Assembly (NCBI GenBank): GCA_020216805.1
Contig: JAIWNN010000155.1
Span: 1-7,156, forward strand
Origin: Desulfarculus sp.
Lineage (GTDB): Bacteria > Desulfobacterota > Desulfarculia > Desulfarculales > Desulfarculaceae
DNA length: 7,156 nt
Direction: 5' to 3'
Shown: positions 1 through 5,175 of the stretch, piece after piece
Layout: every line of letters begins with the position of its first letter
Numbering within the stretch: position 1 is the stretch's first letter
Made by a program: the position numbers and the translations under genes
Notes under the pieces: generated by a model
Databases searched by the model: none
What the model was told of the DNA's origin: nothing
Seen by the model: only the letters and a program-made list of their open reading frames with translations

Positions 1-593
1 GCGGGCAGCAGCTCCGGCCCGGGCAGCACCCGATCCACCAAACCCAGCGCCTGGCAGCGCTCCGGGCTAAGGGGCCGGCCCAGGTAGAGGTCCTCGCCGG
101 CGCGCATGAGCCCCACCAGGCGGGGCAGGCGCCAGGTCACCCCGGCCGCCGGGACCAGGCCGATGGCCAAAAAACCCGGCACGATCTTGGCGTGCTCGGC
201 CGCCAGCACCAGGTCGCTGGCCAGCATCCAGGCCAGACCCGCGCCCGAGGCCGCCCCGCCCACCGCCGCGATCACCGGCTGGGGCATGCCGGTCAGGGCC
301 CAGATCACCCGGCTGACCCACTTGGTGTAGGTCTCGAAGACCGGCGCGGCCCCCCCACCGGGATGTTCGGCCAGATAGGCGTGGGCCGCCACCAGGTTGC
401 CCCCGCCGCTGAAGACCCCCCCCGCGCCGGTCAGCACCACCGCGCGGCAGCCCGAGTCCAGGGCCAGGGTCTCCAGGGCCCCGGCCAGGCGCGGGCCCAG
501 GTTCTCGTCCATGGCGTTGGCCATGGCCGGGTTGTCCATCGTCACCAGGGCCACCGGCCCCTGGCGCTCGACGGTCACGTAGTTAGGCGTCAT
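1..593 (-). CDS. Crotonase-superfamily acyl-CoA enzyme (enoyl-CoA hydratase/isomerase family), 3' end cut by window edge
   Basis: The reading frame is open from an ATG at 593 to the left edge, giving 197 residues; the C-terminus is missing. The start is supported by a purine-rich ribosome site (AGGAGAGG, 597-604 on the minus strand). The crotonase fold is recognisable: the first oxyanion-hole segment is SGGGNL at residues 62-67, the second is the Gly/Ala-rich stretch GGAASGAGL at 112-120, and the IGLVPAAG loop is at 144-151. Enzymes of this superfamily act on cytoplasmic acyl-CoA thioesters, for example in beta-oxidation or aromatic-acid degradation. Aligned by eye with rat mitochondrial enoyl-CoA hydratase, the positions of the two catalytic glutamates (Glu144, Glu164) hold Ala121 and Phe141. 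Plain hydration therefore looks unlikely. An isomerase (PaaG-like) or another crotonase reaction is more plausible, but the substrate cannot be told. No fatty-acid gene neighbours are visible. Family call is sure, reaction is not. Confidence 0.9.
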   Translation of the reverse strand, partial: MTPNYVTVERQGPVALVTMDNPAMANAMDENLGPRLAGALETLALDSGCRAVVLTGAGGVFSGGGNLVAAHAYLAEHPGGGAAPVFETYTKWVSRVIWALTGMPQPVIAAVGGAASGAGLAWMLASDLVLAAEHAKIVPGFLAIGLVPAAGVTWRLPRLVGLMRAGEDLYLGRPLSPERCQALGLVDRVLPGPELLP

Positions 594-752
594 GGTCCTC
601 TCCTGGGCCGGGTGGGGCCCAAAAAAACCCGGCCCCTGGCTGGTCCAGGTTGCCACGGGACCAGGCTTGATGGCAAGCTGGAGGAAACCAATTCCAGCCC
701 AACGGATGCGTCGGCCCATCCTCGCGCAAGGCGCTCCGAGGGGAGAACACCC
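594..752. promoter_or_regulatory. Divergent intergenic region with two inverted repeats
   Basis: This 159-nt gap separates the start of the crotonase gene (minus) from the start of the orphan gene (plus), so promoters for both should lie here. I see no convincing -35/-10 pair. Two perfect inverted repeats are present: GGGCCGGG (605-612) with CCCGGCCC (628-635) around a GC/A-tract loop, and CTGGTCC (640-646) with GGACCAG (658-664) around an 11-nt loop. The first would form in the leader RNA of the crotonase gene just before its ribosome site; the second could be a regulator site. Chance formation is easy at this GC content, so function is not claimed. Confidence 0.25.
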
Positions 753-1082
753 ATGCCCGACTCACGGGTCTTGACCCGGGTGCGCCATCTGCTGGAGCGC
801 GACCAGATCTCCAGCCGCGACCGGCCCGTCCCCGAGGTCAATGAAACCAGGAGCCAGGAGGTCTACCGCCTCTACCGGCTCTACGCCGCGGTCTCCCGCG
901 AGTTGGGCGAGGCCGCCACCCGGCCGGAGATGGTGGTGCGGGCCGAGCGGCGGGACGGCGGTCTGCTGTTGACCATCGCCGATCCCCGGGTCAACTATCG
1001 CCGCCAAAGCCTGGCCCCGCCCCCGCTGGACGCCTATTTCATCCGCCTGCTGGAGCGGCTGGGTTTGCCCGGTCCGGCCTGA
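753..1082 (+). CDS. Hypothetical protein, 109 aa, unrecognised family
   Basis: I do not recognise this protein. The ATG at 753 is preceded by a good ribosome site (GAGGGGAG, 738-745, 7-nt spacing), and the frame ends at a TGA at 1080-1082. The frame is open further upstream, but that part is antisense to the crotonase gene and has no signal for a start. The product is small, soluble-looking and Arg-rich, without cysteine, signal peptide or membrane segment. By eye it has an amphipathic helix around residues 35-55 (QEVYRLYRLYAAVSRELGEA), a likely beta-hairpin at 59-75 (MVVRAERRDGG then LLLTI), and a C-terminal helix at 92-104 (LDAYFIRLLERLG). It is flanked by a divergent crotonase gene and, 105 nt downstream, the RRM-protein gene. 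Start choice and coding status are supported by the ribosome site and a plausible protein composition; function is unknown. Confidence 0.6.
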   Translation: MPDSRVLTRVRHLLERDQISSRDRPVPEVNETRSQEVYRLYRLYAAVSRELGEAATRPEMVVRAERRDGGLLLTIADPRVNYRRQSLAPPPLDAYFIRLLERLGLPGPA

Positions 1083-1104
1083 AAAACCCGTAACCTCCGG
1101 TCAA

Positions 1105-1125
1105 CGCTTTATGATAATTTAATCT
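1105..1125 (+). promoter_or_regulatory. AT-rich patch, possible promoter core for the RRM-protein gene
   Basis: The patch contains TATGATAAT (1110-1118), which offers two overlapping -10-like hexamers (TATGAT, GATAAT) in otherwise GC-rich DNA, about 70 nt before the RRM start codon. No good -35 box lies 16-18 nt upstream, so this is a weak prediction based mainly on the local drop in GC and the position ahead of the gene. Confidence 0.28.
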
Positions 1126-1187
1126 TGCGCGGCCTTGGGACGGGCGGCGCGGTGTCGAGACTCGCAGAAGAAAAGGACGCGAGGGGG

Positions 1188-1493
1188 ATGAACATCTACG
1201 TCGGCAACTTACCCTACAGCCTTGATGACGATCAGCTGCGCGAACTGTTCGCCCAGGAGGGCCAGGTGCGTTCGGCCCGCGTGATCAAGGACCGCGAGAC
1301 CGGCAACTCCCGGGGGTTCGGTTTCGTGGACATGCCCTCCCAGGAGGAGGGCGAGGCAGCCATCTCCCGCCTCAACGGCTATTCCCTGGGCGGACGCAAG
1401 CTGACCGTCAACGAGGCCAAGCCCCGCGAGGGCGGCGGCCCGGGACGGGGCGGCGACCGCAGCGGACGTCCTCCCCGCCCGCGCAACTATTAG
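1188..1493 (+). CDS. Small RNA-binding protein with one RRM domain and Gly/Arg-rich tail
   Basis: The product has 101 residues and is nearly all one RNA recognition motif. RNP2 is IYVGNL at residues 3-8 and RNP1 is RGFGFVDM at 42-49; both carry the aromatic residues that stack on RNA bases (Tyr4, Phe44, Phe46). The domain ends around residue 78 (KLTVNEAKP), followed by a short Gly/Arg/Pro-rich tail (80-101). This is the standard architecture of bacterial RRM proteins of the cyanobacterial Rbp type, also common in Desulfobacterota. In cyanobacteria these bind single-stranded RNA and some are cold-induced; the role here is inferred from the family only. I chose the ATG at 1188: it puts the first beta-strand (NIYVGNL) right at the N-terminus as is usual, and AAGGA at 1173-1177 is 10 nt upstream. 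The frame extends 21 codons further upstream, but that extension has no RRM match. The gene is followed by a strong stem-loop. Confidence 0.93.
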   Translation: MNIYVGNLPYSLDDDQLRELFAQEGQVRSARVIKDRETGNSRGFGFVDMPSQEEGEAAISRLNGYSLGGRKLTVNEAKPREGGGPGRGGDRSGRPPRPRNY

Positions 1494-1515
1494 GACCAAC
1501 CACAGCCATCCAGCG

Positions 1516-1545
1516 CCAGGGGCTCGGAAGCTTCCGGGCCCCTGG
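1516..1545 (+). terminator. Stem-loop after the RRM gene, probable rho-independent terminator or attenuator
   Basis: CCAGGGGC (1516-1523) pairs with GCCCCTGG (1538-1545). A T-G wobble and the inner pairs CGGA/TCCG (1525-1528/1533-1536) extend this to a 13-bp stem closed by the tetraloop AGCT. It begins 22 nt after the RRM stop. The following sequence is TTGTGACAGGTT, so the T-tract is weak and termination may be partial. The Nudix start codon is only 12 nt beyond the stem. Confidence 0.7.
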
Positions 1546-1557
1546 TTGTGACAGGTT

Positions 1558-2100
1558 ATGCCCATTCCCCCCGCGCAAGACCCCCACGAACCCTTGCCAG
1601 TGGTGGACGACCAGGACCGCCCCCTGGGCCTGGCCCCCCGCTGGCGGGTCCATCGCGACGGCCTGCGCCACCGCGCGGCCCATGTCCTGCTCTTCGATTC
1701 CGCCGGCCGGGTCTACCTGCAACAGCGCTCGGCGGCCAAGGACACCCACCCCGGCAAGTGGACCAGCTCGGCCAGCGGCCACGTGGACCCCGGCGAGGAA
1801 TACCACCAGACCGCCCGGCGCGAGCTGCGTGAAGAGTTGGGTCTGGACCTGGAGCCGGCGTCGGCCGGCATGCTCCCCGCCAGCCCGGCCACCGAGAACG
1901 AATTCACCGCGGTCTACTATCTGGTCAGCGACCGCGAACCCCGGCCCAATCCGGTGGAGATCGCCGCCGGACGTTTCTTCACCCGAGCCGAGGCCCTCTC
2001 CCTGGCCGCCGACCCCGCCCAGGGGGTGCCGGCCCTGGCTTCGGTGCTGGCCCTGGGCTGGGCCGCCCTGGATCGGGGGGAGCCGGCGGATCAAGACTGA
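1558..2100 (+). CDS. Nudix hydrolase, isopentenyl-diphosphate-isomerase-like/YfcD type
   Basis: The 180-residue product contains a perfect Nudix box (G-x5-E-x7-REU-x-EE-x-G-U) at residues 74-96, reading GHVDPGE, then RRELREELGLD, with metal-binding Glu residues 89, 92 and 93. Upstream lies the phrase typical of the IPP-isomerase-like Nudix group: HRDGLRHRAAHVLLFD (32-47), then QQRSAAKDTHPGKW (55-68). Members hydrolyse nucleoside or other diphosphates in the cytoplasm with Mg2+; the E. coli relative YfcD has no settled substrate, so none is assigned. True isopentenyl-diphosphate isomerase is a less likely alternative. The ATG at 1558 fits the usual N-terminus of the family (PLPVVDDQDRPLG from residue 12), although only a weak ribosome site (ACAGG, 1551-1555) lies close in front. 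The gene follows the RRM gene in the same direction with a stem-loop between them, so expression is probably by read-through or a promoter not seen. It converges on the barrel-like protein gene. Confidence 0.9.
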   Translation: MPIPPAQDPHEPLPVVDDQDRPLGLAPRWRVHRDGLRHRAAHVLLFDSAGRVYLQQRSAAKDTHPGKWTSSASGHVDPGEEYHQTARRELREELGLDLEPASAGMLPASPATENEFTAVYYLVSDREPRPNPVEIAAGRFFTRAEALSLAADPAQGVPALASVLALGWAALDRGEPADQD

Positions 2101-2202
2101 GGCCGCGAGAGGACGGGGGTCGAATCGGAGCGAAGCCGGGGACAGGGCGGGCTGGCTGGTGGCGCGGGCTGGCCGGGGGTGCGGGGTCGCCGGGGAGGGC
2201 GG
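2101..2202. other. Convergent intergenic spacer without visible terminator
   Basis: This spacer of 102 nt lies between the stop codons of the Nudix gene and the barrel-like gene. It is extremely G-rich on the plus strand and repeats GGGCTGG-like words (2149-2178). No stem with a T-tract is visible on either strand, so rho-dependent termination is the default guess. Confidence 0.35.
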
Positions 2203-3036
2203 CTAGAAACCGAAGGTGAACTGAAGGCCCATCACCCATTCGTTGCCGGCGGTTCGTCCCAGTTCGGGGTTCTCGCTGTAGTAGTAGCTCACTTCCGGGC
2301 GCAGGCCCAGGTTGGGCGACAACTGGTAGGGCATCGCCATGAAGGCGGCCCAACGGCCGTAGGTCTGGTAGCTGGTGTTGGGGGCGCCGACGAGTTCGCG
2401 CATGGCCATCACCGGACCGGGACTGGCCACCTGCCAGGCGTAGGAGTCGCCGGAGGTGGCGGCGTGCCCGCGTTGATAGCCGCCGCCCAGGTCCAGGCCC
2501 AGGCTGGAGTCCGGCCGCCAGCGCAGGGCCAGGTATCCGCCCGGCTCCTCGCCCTCCGGCAGCCCCGCCTCGCGGTGGGGGGTTTCCCGGGTGGAGTCCT
2601 GGCCCACCCCCAGGTCGCGATCCAGCGTCCCCACCGAGAAGGTGACCGGCAGATGCGGCAACTGGAAGATCTGGTTGGCCGGCTTCTCCTTGGTCGGGGT
2701 CGGGGGAGCCGCCGCCGGGGCGGGGCCGGCCTTGAACTCGAAGCCGGGGTCGGGCAGGGGCACGCTGCGGTTGAGGTCGGTGCGCAGGAGGAAGGTCGGG
2801 TTGGGCTCGGGCAGGACGCTGGCTGGCGGGCGGGACCCCTTGGCTCCCGGGGCCTGTTGGGGATCGGGCGGGGTCCAGTGCAACACCGGCGCGGCGGCCA
2901 GGAGGTCGAGGCCGGGCAGGACGATCGCCTCCGGTCGCGGCGCAGCGCCATCGCCCGCCAGGGGCTGGGCCCACGCGCCGCTCCCCCCGGCCCACAAGGC
3001 CAGGGTGATCACCATGATCGACACCCGGAAACGCAC
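2203..3036 (-). CDS. Secreted protein with Pro-rich N-terminal half and outer-membrane beta-barrel-like C-terminus
   Basis: The product is 277 residues from the chosen GTG at 3036. That start gives a textbook signal peptide: basic MRFR, hydrophobic core VSIMVITLALWAGG (5-18), and likely signal-peptidase I cleavage after AWA (21-23). It also has GGGAG about 10 nt upstream. In-frame ATG at 3060 and GTG at 3075 are possible but lack a ribosome site and would blur the signal peptide. Residues about 24-125 are rich in Pro and Ala with little regular structure. From about 130 the sequence alternates hydrophobic and polar residues as in beta-strands (VTFSVGTLD, YLALRWRPD, LGLDLGGGYQRG, LRPEVSYYYSE), and it ends WVMGLQFTFGF. 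A terminal Phe after alternating hydrophobics is the recognition signal for the BAM barrel-assembly machinery. It is likely an outer-membrane protein; the barrel would be small (about 150 residues). No family is recognised and no ligand can be inferred. Confidence 0.75.
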   Translation of the reverse strand: MRFRVSIMVITLALWAGGSGAWAQPLAGDGAAPRPEAIVLPGLDLLAAAPVLHWTPPDPQQAPGAKGSRPPASVLPEPNPTFLLRTDLNRSVPLPDPGFEFKAGPAPAAAPPTPTKEKPANQIFQLPHLPVTFSVGTLDRDLGVGQDSTRETPHREAGLPEGEEPGGYLALRWRPDSSLGLDLGGGYQRGHAATSGDSYAWQVASPGPVMAMRELVGAPNTSYQTYGRWAAFMAMPYQLSPNLGLRPEVSYYYSENPELGRTAGNEWVMGLQFTFGF

Positions 3037-3075
3037 CTGCCAGCTTCTCCCGCCCCGCATGCCATTGCGGAGCAC

Positions 3076-3236
3076 TTAAACCTTACACCATTATCGCGGA
3101 CCCTGGGGAGTTTTTTTCGGCCTGGGCTTGGCGAAACGGTTAAATTTCGGGGGCGGCGGCCCCCCCGCCCTGCTATATCAAAAAGGACCAACGCAGGGGC
3201 GCGTCCGCGCGCCTTTCCCAAATCCCCACCCAGGGC
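3076..3236. promoter_or_regulatory. Divergent promoter region between the barrel-like gene and yedF
   Basis: Both flanking genes start outward from here. For yedF the best candidate is an extended -10, TGCTATATC (3171-3179), without a clear -35. For the minus-strand gene GATAAT (3090-3095 on the minus strand) could be a -10, with only an A-run where a -35 should be. A G/C block (3149-3170) can fold as GGGGGC/GCCCCC with a GGCG loop or as GGGCGG/CCGCCC. All are weak by-eye predictions. Confidence 0.3.
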
Positions 3237-3243
3237 AAGGAGA
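3237..3243 (+). promoter_or_regulatory. Ribosome binding site fixing the yedF start
   Basis: AAGGAGA lies 6 nt before the ATG at 3250. It settles the start of yedF, since the same frame stays open for more than 1 kb upstream, antisense to the barrel-like gene. Confidence 0.85.
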
Positions 3244-3249
3244 CGAAAG

Positions 3250-3849
3250 ATGTTGGATTGCCGAGGGTTGGCCTGCCCCCAGCCGGTGTTGAAGACCAAG
3301 GAGATCCTGGAACGCCAGGCCCCCGGGCAGGTGGAGGTGCTGGTGGACAACGCCGCCGCCAGCCAGAACGTCAGCCGCTTCCTGGGCAGCCAGGGCTATC
3401 GGACCCAGGTGACTGCCCAAGGGACTGACTTCCTGGTCAGCGGCCAGAAGGATCCCAGCCTGGCGGTCAGCCCCGCACCGCCCGTGGGGACCATGACCTG
3501 CGCCACCGGCGAGGGCCGCACCCTGGTCTTCGTGCGCGCCGCCACCCTGGGCCGGGGCGACGACGCCCTGGGCGCGGGCCTGATGAAGAACTTCCTGCTC
3601 ACCCTCAAGGAGATGGGCCCGTCCCTGTGGCGGATCCTGTTCCTCAACGGCGGGGTCAAGCTCTGCTGCCAGGGCTCGGAAAGCCTGGATACCCTGCGCG
3701 AGCTGGCGGCCGCCGGGGTCAGCATCCTGGTCTGCGGCACCTGTCTGAACCACTTCGGGCTTCTGGAGCAGAAGCAGGTGGGCGAGACCACCAACATGCT
3801 GGACATCGTCACCAGCCTCCAGGTGGCCGACAAGGTGATCACGGTCTAG
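3250..3849 (+). CDS. yedF: YedF-type sulfurtransferase-like protein (TusA domain + DsrE-like domain)
   Basis: The product has 199 residues in two domains. Residues 1-70 are TusA-like: they open DCRGLACPQPVLKTKE (3-18), containing the CPxP motif with the sulfur-carrying Cys9. A Pro-rich linker (about 71-82) leads to a DsrE/DsrF-like domain (about 88-199). That domain has the paired cysteines Cys139-Cys140 followed by GSESLDTL, the Cys162-Gly-Thr-Cys165 motif, and the signature VGETTNM (177-183). This two-domain layout with CC and CGTC motifs is the YedF family, often called selenium-metabolism protein YedF because it co-occurs with selD. Its biochemical role is not settled; TusA relatives pass persulfide sulfur (or selenium) between proteins in the cytoplasm. 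All expected cysteines are present, so it looks functional. No selD or other selenium gene is in view. An AT-rich island begins about 40 nt downstream, with no GC-rich terminator in between. Confidence 0.93.
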   Translation: MLDCRGLACPQPVLKTKEILERQAPGQVEVLVDNAAASQNVSRFLGSQGYRTQVTAQGTDFLVSGQKDPSLAVSPAPPVGTMTCATGEGRTLVFVRAATLGRGDDALGAGLMKNFLLTLKEMGPSLWRILFLNGGVKLCCQGSESLDTLRELAAAGVSILVCGTCLNHFGLLEQKQVGETTNMLDIVTSLQVADKVITV

Positions 3850-3893
3850 CCCCGGCCCTGCCGCCATATCCAGGGGTAGGAATAGGCTCTTCC

Positions 3894-3914
3894 TTGTTAT
3901 ATTTAAAATAACAA
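3894..3914. repeat. AT-rich near-palindrome at the left edge of the island
   Basis: TTGTTAT (3894-3900) and ATAACAA (3908-3914) are perfect inverted arms around ATTTAAA. It falls where base composition switches from GC-rich to AT-rich, 45 nt after yedF. It could be an operator, an insertion-end relic or a weak terminator; nothing in the window decides between these. Confidence 0.5.
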
Positions 3915-3952
3915 TACTATTGAGTACTTTTTATCATTGCTAGCTATATATT

Positions 3953-3967
3953 GGGGTACCCGTCCCC
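3953..3967. repeat. GGGTACCC palindrome with GGGG/CCCC arms
   Basis: GGGTACCC (3954-3961) is a perfect 8-bp palindrome, and GGGG (3953-3956) can alternatively pair with CCCC (3964-3967). On the minus strand it reads GGGGACGGGTACCCC. My recollection, not checked, is that similar GGGGAC...GTACC words occur as dispersed elements near Y1 (RAYT/IS200-like) transposases in Desulfobacterota genomes. No transposase is present here. Confidence 0.35.
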
Positions 3968-4010
3968 TCCCGCCGAACTGCTCTCGCCCTGTTAGCAAGC
4001 GCATTTCCCG

Positions 4011-4040
4011 TTGAAGAGTACCGTACAGTCGTATTATACT
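4011..4040 (+). promoter_or_regulatory. Candidate sigma-70-like promoter of the toxin-antitoxin operon
   Basis: TTGAAG (4011-4016) and TATACT (4035-4040) are spaced by 18 nt and differ from the consensus boxes by two and one bases. Transcription would start near 4047, leaving a short leader before the ATG at 4064. This argues against the TTG at 4040 as the antitoxin start, because it would lie inside the -10 box. Antitoxins of this kind usually repress their own promoter; no operator is proven here. Confidence 0.45.
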
Positions 4041-4063
4041 TGAGCTCAAATGAACTTATAGAG

Positions 4064-4768
4064 ATGATGGCAATGGAAGAATTGTTGGACATCCCACGGT
4101 ACTCAGTGCCGTTTGCAGCGAGGCTGGTCGGCCTAAGCAGCAGGCGTGTGTCCAGATGGCTAATGGGATATCATCGTAAATCAAGCGATAGCACGAGGAA
4201 GAACTTTGTCCCACCCTTGGTTCAGAGGCAGGCATCAGCCATGGATGGCTATGCATCATTCCTAGATTTAATTGACTTGTTATACATTAAAGCGTTTTTA
4301 AATAATTCTCTGAGCATCAAATTTCTTCACGGTGCACTTAGCGAAGCAAGGGAATTATTAAATACAAACCATTTCGCCCATAAACGGTTCTACATAGACG
4401 GGAAAAGGCTTTACCTCGAAATCAAGGATGACGACAAACACCCGCTTCTCGTTCAGCTTCTTTCAAAAGGCCAGCAAGGCTTCGGGAAAATTATCCCGCA
4501 AATCGCACAACAAATAGTGTTTGATGAAATATCAGGCTATGCTCTAAAATGGTATCCAAGCATTAATGATAGGTCGATAGTGATCAACCCAAGCCAGTCT
4601 TTCGGGCTTCCATCAATTGAAAAGCGAGGGATAACCACAAAAAGCGTTTATACGCTTTACCGAGCGGAAAAAAATAATATTAATATTGTATGTTCATGGT
4701 TTGAAATTACAAAGGCAGAAGCAGAGTCGGCGATCAGGTACCAATTAAGTATAAGCAAGGCGGCATGA
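4064..4768 (+). CDS. Antitoxin of VapB45-like type: N-terminal HTH + C-terminal DUF433
   Basis: The product has 234 residues from the ATG at 4064 (ATG at 4067 or 4073 are equally possible; the ribosome signal is only a GAG). Residues about 11-36 (YSVPFAARLVGLSSRRVSRW) look like a MerR/Xre-type helix-turn-helix that would bind DNA. A middle part (65-120) contains DLIDLLYIKAFLN and ARELLNTNHFAHKRFYIDGK, characteristic of long DUF433 antitoxins. The C-terminal DUF433 domain (about 153-230) shows DRSIVINPSQSFGLPSIEKRGITT (169-192) and a final helix, AEAESAIRYQL. DUF433 proteins pair with PIN-like toxins and neutralise them by direct binding. The partner starts within this gene's stop codon (ATGA overlap), so translation is coupled. 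The length is close to that of Mycobacterium tuberculosis VapB45 (Rv2018, about 239 residues as I recall). Codons are AT-rich, unlike all neighbours, pointing to horizontal acquisition. Confidence 0.85.
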   Translation: MMAMEELLDIPRYSVPFAARLVGLSSRRVSRWLMGYHRKSSDSTRKNFVPPLVQRQASAMDGYASFLDLIDLLYIKAFLNNSLSIKFLHGALSEARELLNTNHFAHKRFYIDGKRLYLEIKDDDKHPLLVQLLSKGQQGFGKIIPQIAQQIVFDEISGYALKWYPSINDRSIVINPSQSFGLPSIEKRGITTKSVYTLYRAEKNNINIVCSWFEITKAEAESAIRYQLSISKAA

Positions 4769-5175
4769 CTTTTTTCTTTGATAATAACTTTGACCCAAAG
4801 TTTGTCAGAGGCCTGAAATTATTTAGACAAGATGTCATGCACCTTCAGGATAAATTTCCCGCTGGTGCTCCAGACAAAGAGTGGTTAAAATTTGTTGGAG
4901 AAAATGGTCTACTATTAATAACACAAGATCAACGCTTACTGGTGAACATTGCTGAATATCAAGCATTTATAAAATATAAGGTTGGCGCATTTATATTGCC
5001 GCAAGGAGAGGCCATCAACTCGTGCAAAATTATTCAAGCAATAATTAAAAATTGGCCGGAAATAAAACGTCAAGCTCAAAAACATAAGCCTCCCTTTGCT
5101 TGCTGGATTCCATTGCGTGGAAACACTTTCAAGCGTATTCCTCTTGATCCGCCTAAAAAAAAGAAGGCACCTTAG
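4765..5175 (+). CDS. PIN-like toxin, VapC45-type ribonuclease
   Basis: The product has 136 residues. The N-terminus FFFDNNFDP (3-11) gives the first acidic residue, Asp6. Next come HLQDKFPAGAPDKEWLKF (26-43), with Asp37 and Glu39, and LLITQDQRL (50-58), whose TQD places Asp55 at the other end of the active site. These are the spaced acidic residues expected for a PIN-fold metal site. The wording DNN...DKFP...PDKEW...ITQD is that of the VapC45-like PIN family (close to DUF5615 proteins). Such toxins are predicted RNases held inactive by the antitoxin. The C-terminal part (80-136) is longer than in a minimal PIN protein and ends in a Lys-rich tail (PPKKKKAP). Its start overlaps the antitoxin stop by 4 nt (ATGA), and AAGGCGG (4757-4763) is a ribosome site. 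It appears intact. The function as toxin is inferred from family and pairing; the RNA target is unknown. Confidence 0.85.
   Translation: MTFFFDNNFDPKFVRGLKLFRQDVMHLQDKFPAGAPDKEWLKFVGENGLLLITQDQRLLVNIAEYQAFIKYKVGAFILPQGEAINSCKIIQAIIKNWPEIKRQAQKHKPPFACWIPLRGNTFKRIPLDPPKKKKAP

Larger units (their letters stand above)
3903..4055 (-). pseudogene. Short open frame opposite the antitoxin promoter, possible gene remnant
   Basis: The minus strand is open for 50 codons between stops. It reads protein-like in its middle (RLYGTLQREMRLLTGREQFG, then GRGRVPQYIASNDKKY) and ends at a TAA at 3903-3905. The first ATG is at 4004 and would give 33 residues; there is no proper ribosome site. It could be the tail of a degraded mobile gene, a micropeptide or chance. 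I do not recognise the sequence. It fully overlaps the proposed toxin-antitoxin promoter. Confidence 0.2.

Noticed and set aside
605..635. GGGCCGGG/CCCGGCCC inverted repeat as a terminator
   Set aside because: It lies between divergent start sites and not after a gene. Its A-tract is in the loop, and competing pairings exist.
192..752. Upstream extension of the orphan protein
   Set aside because: It is antisense to the crotonase gene, with low-complexity His/Gly/Arg composition and no ribosome site. The ATG at 753 has a good site.
3037..3075. Upstream GTG (3075) or ATG (3060) as start of the barrel-like protein
   Set aside because: Neither has a ribosome site, and both add residues before a complete signal peptide that begins at the GTG at 3036.
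2179..3249. More than 1 kb of open plus-strand frame upstream of and in frame with yedF
   Set aside because: It is antisense to the barrel-like gene, lacks protein-family features, and yedF has a clear ribosome site at 3237-3243. High GC keeps shadow frames open.
4040..4063. TTG at 4040 as antitoxin start
   Set aside because: No ribosome site precedes it and it overlaps the best -10 box (4035-4040).
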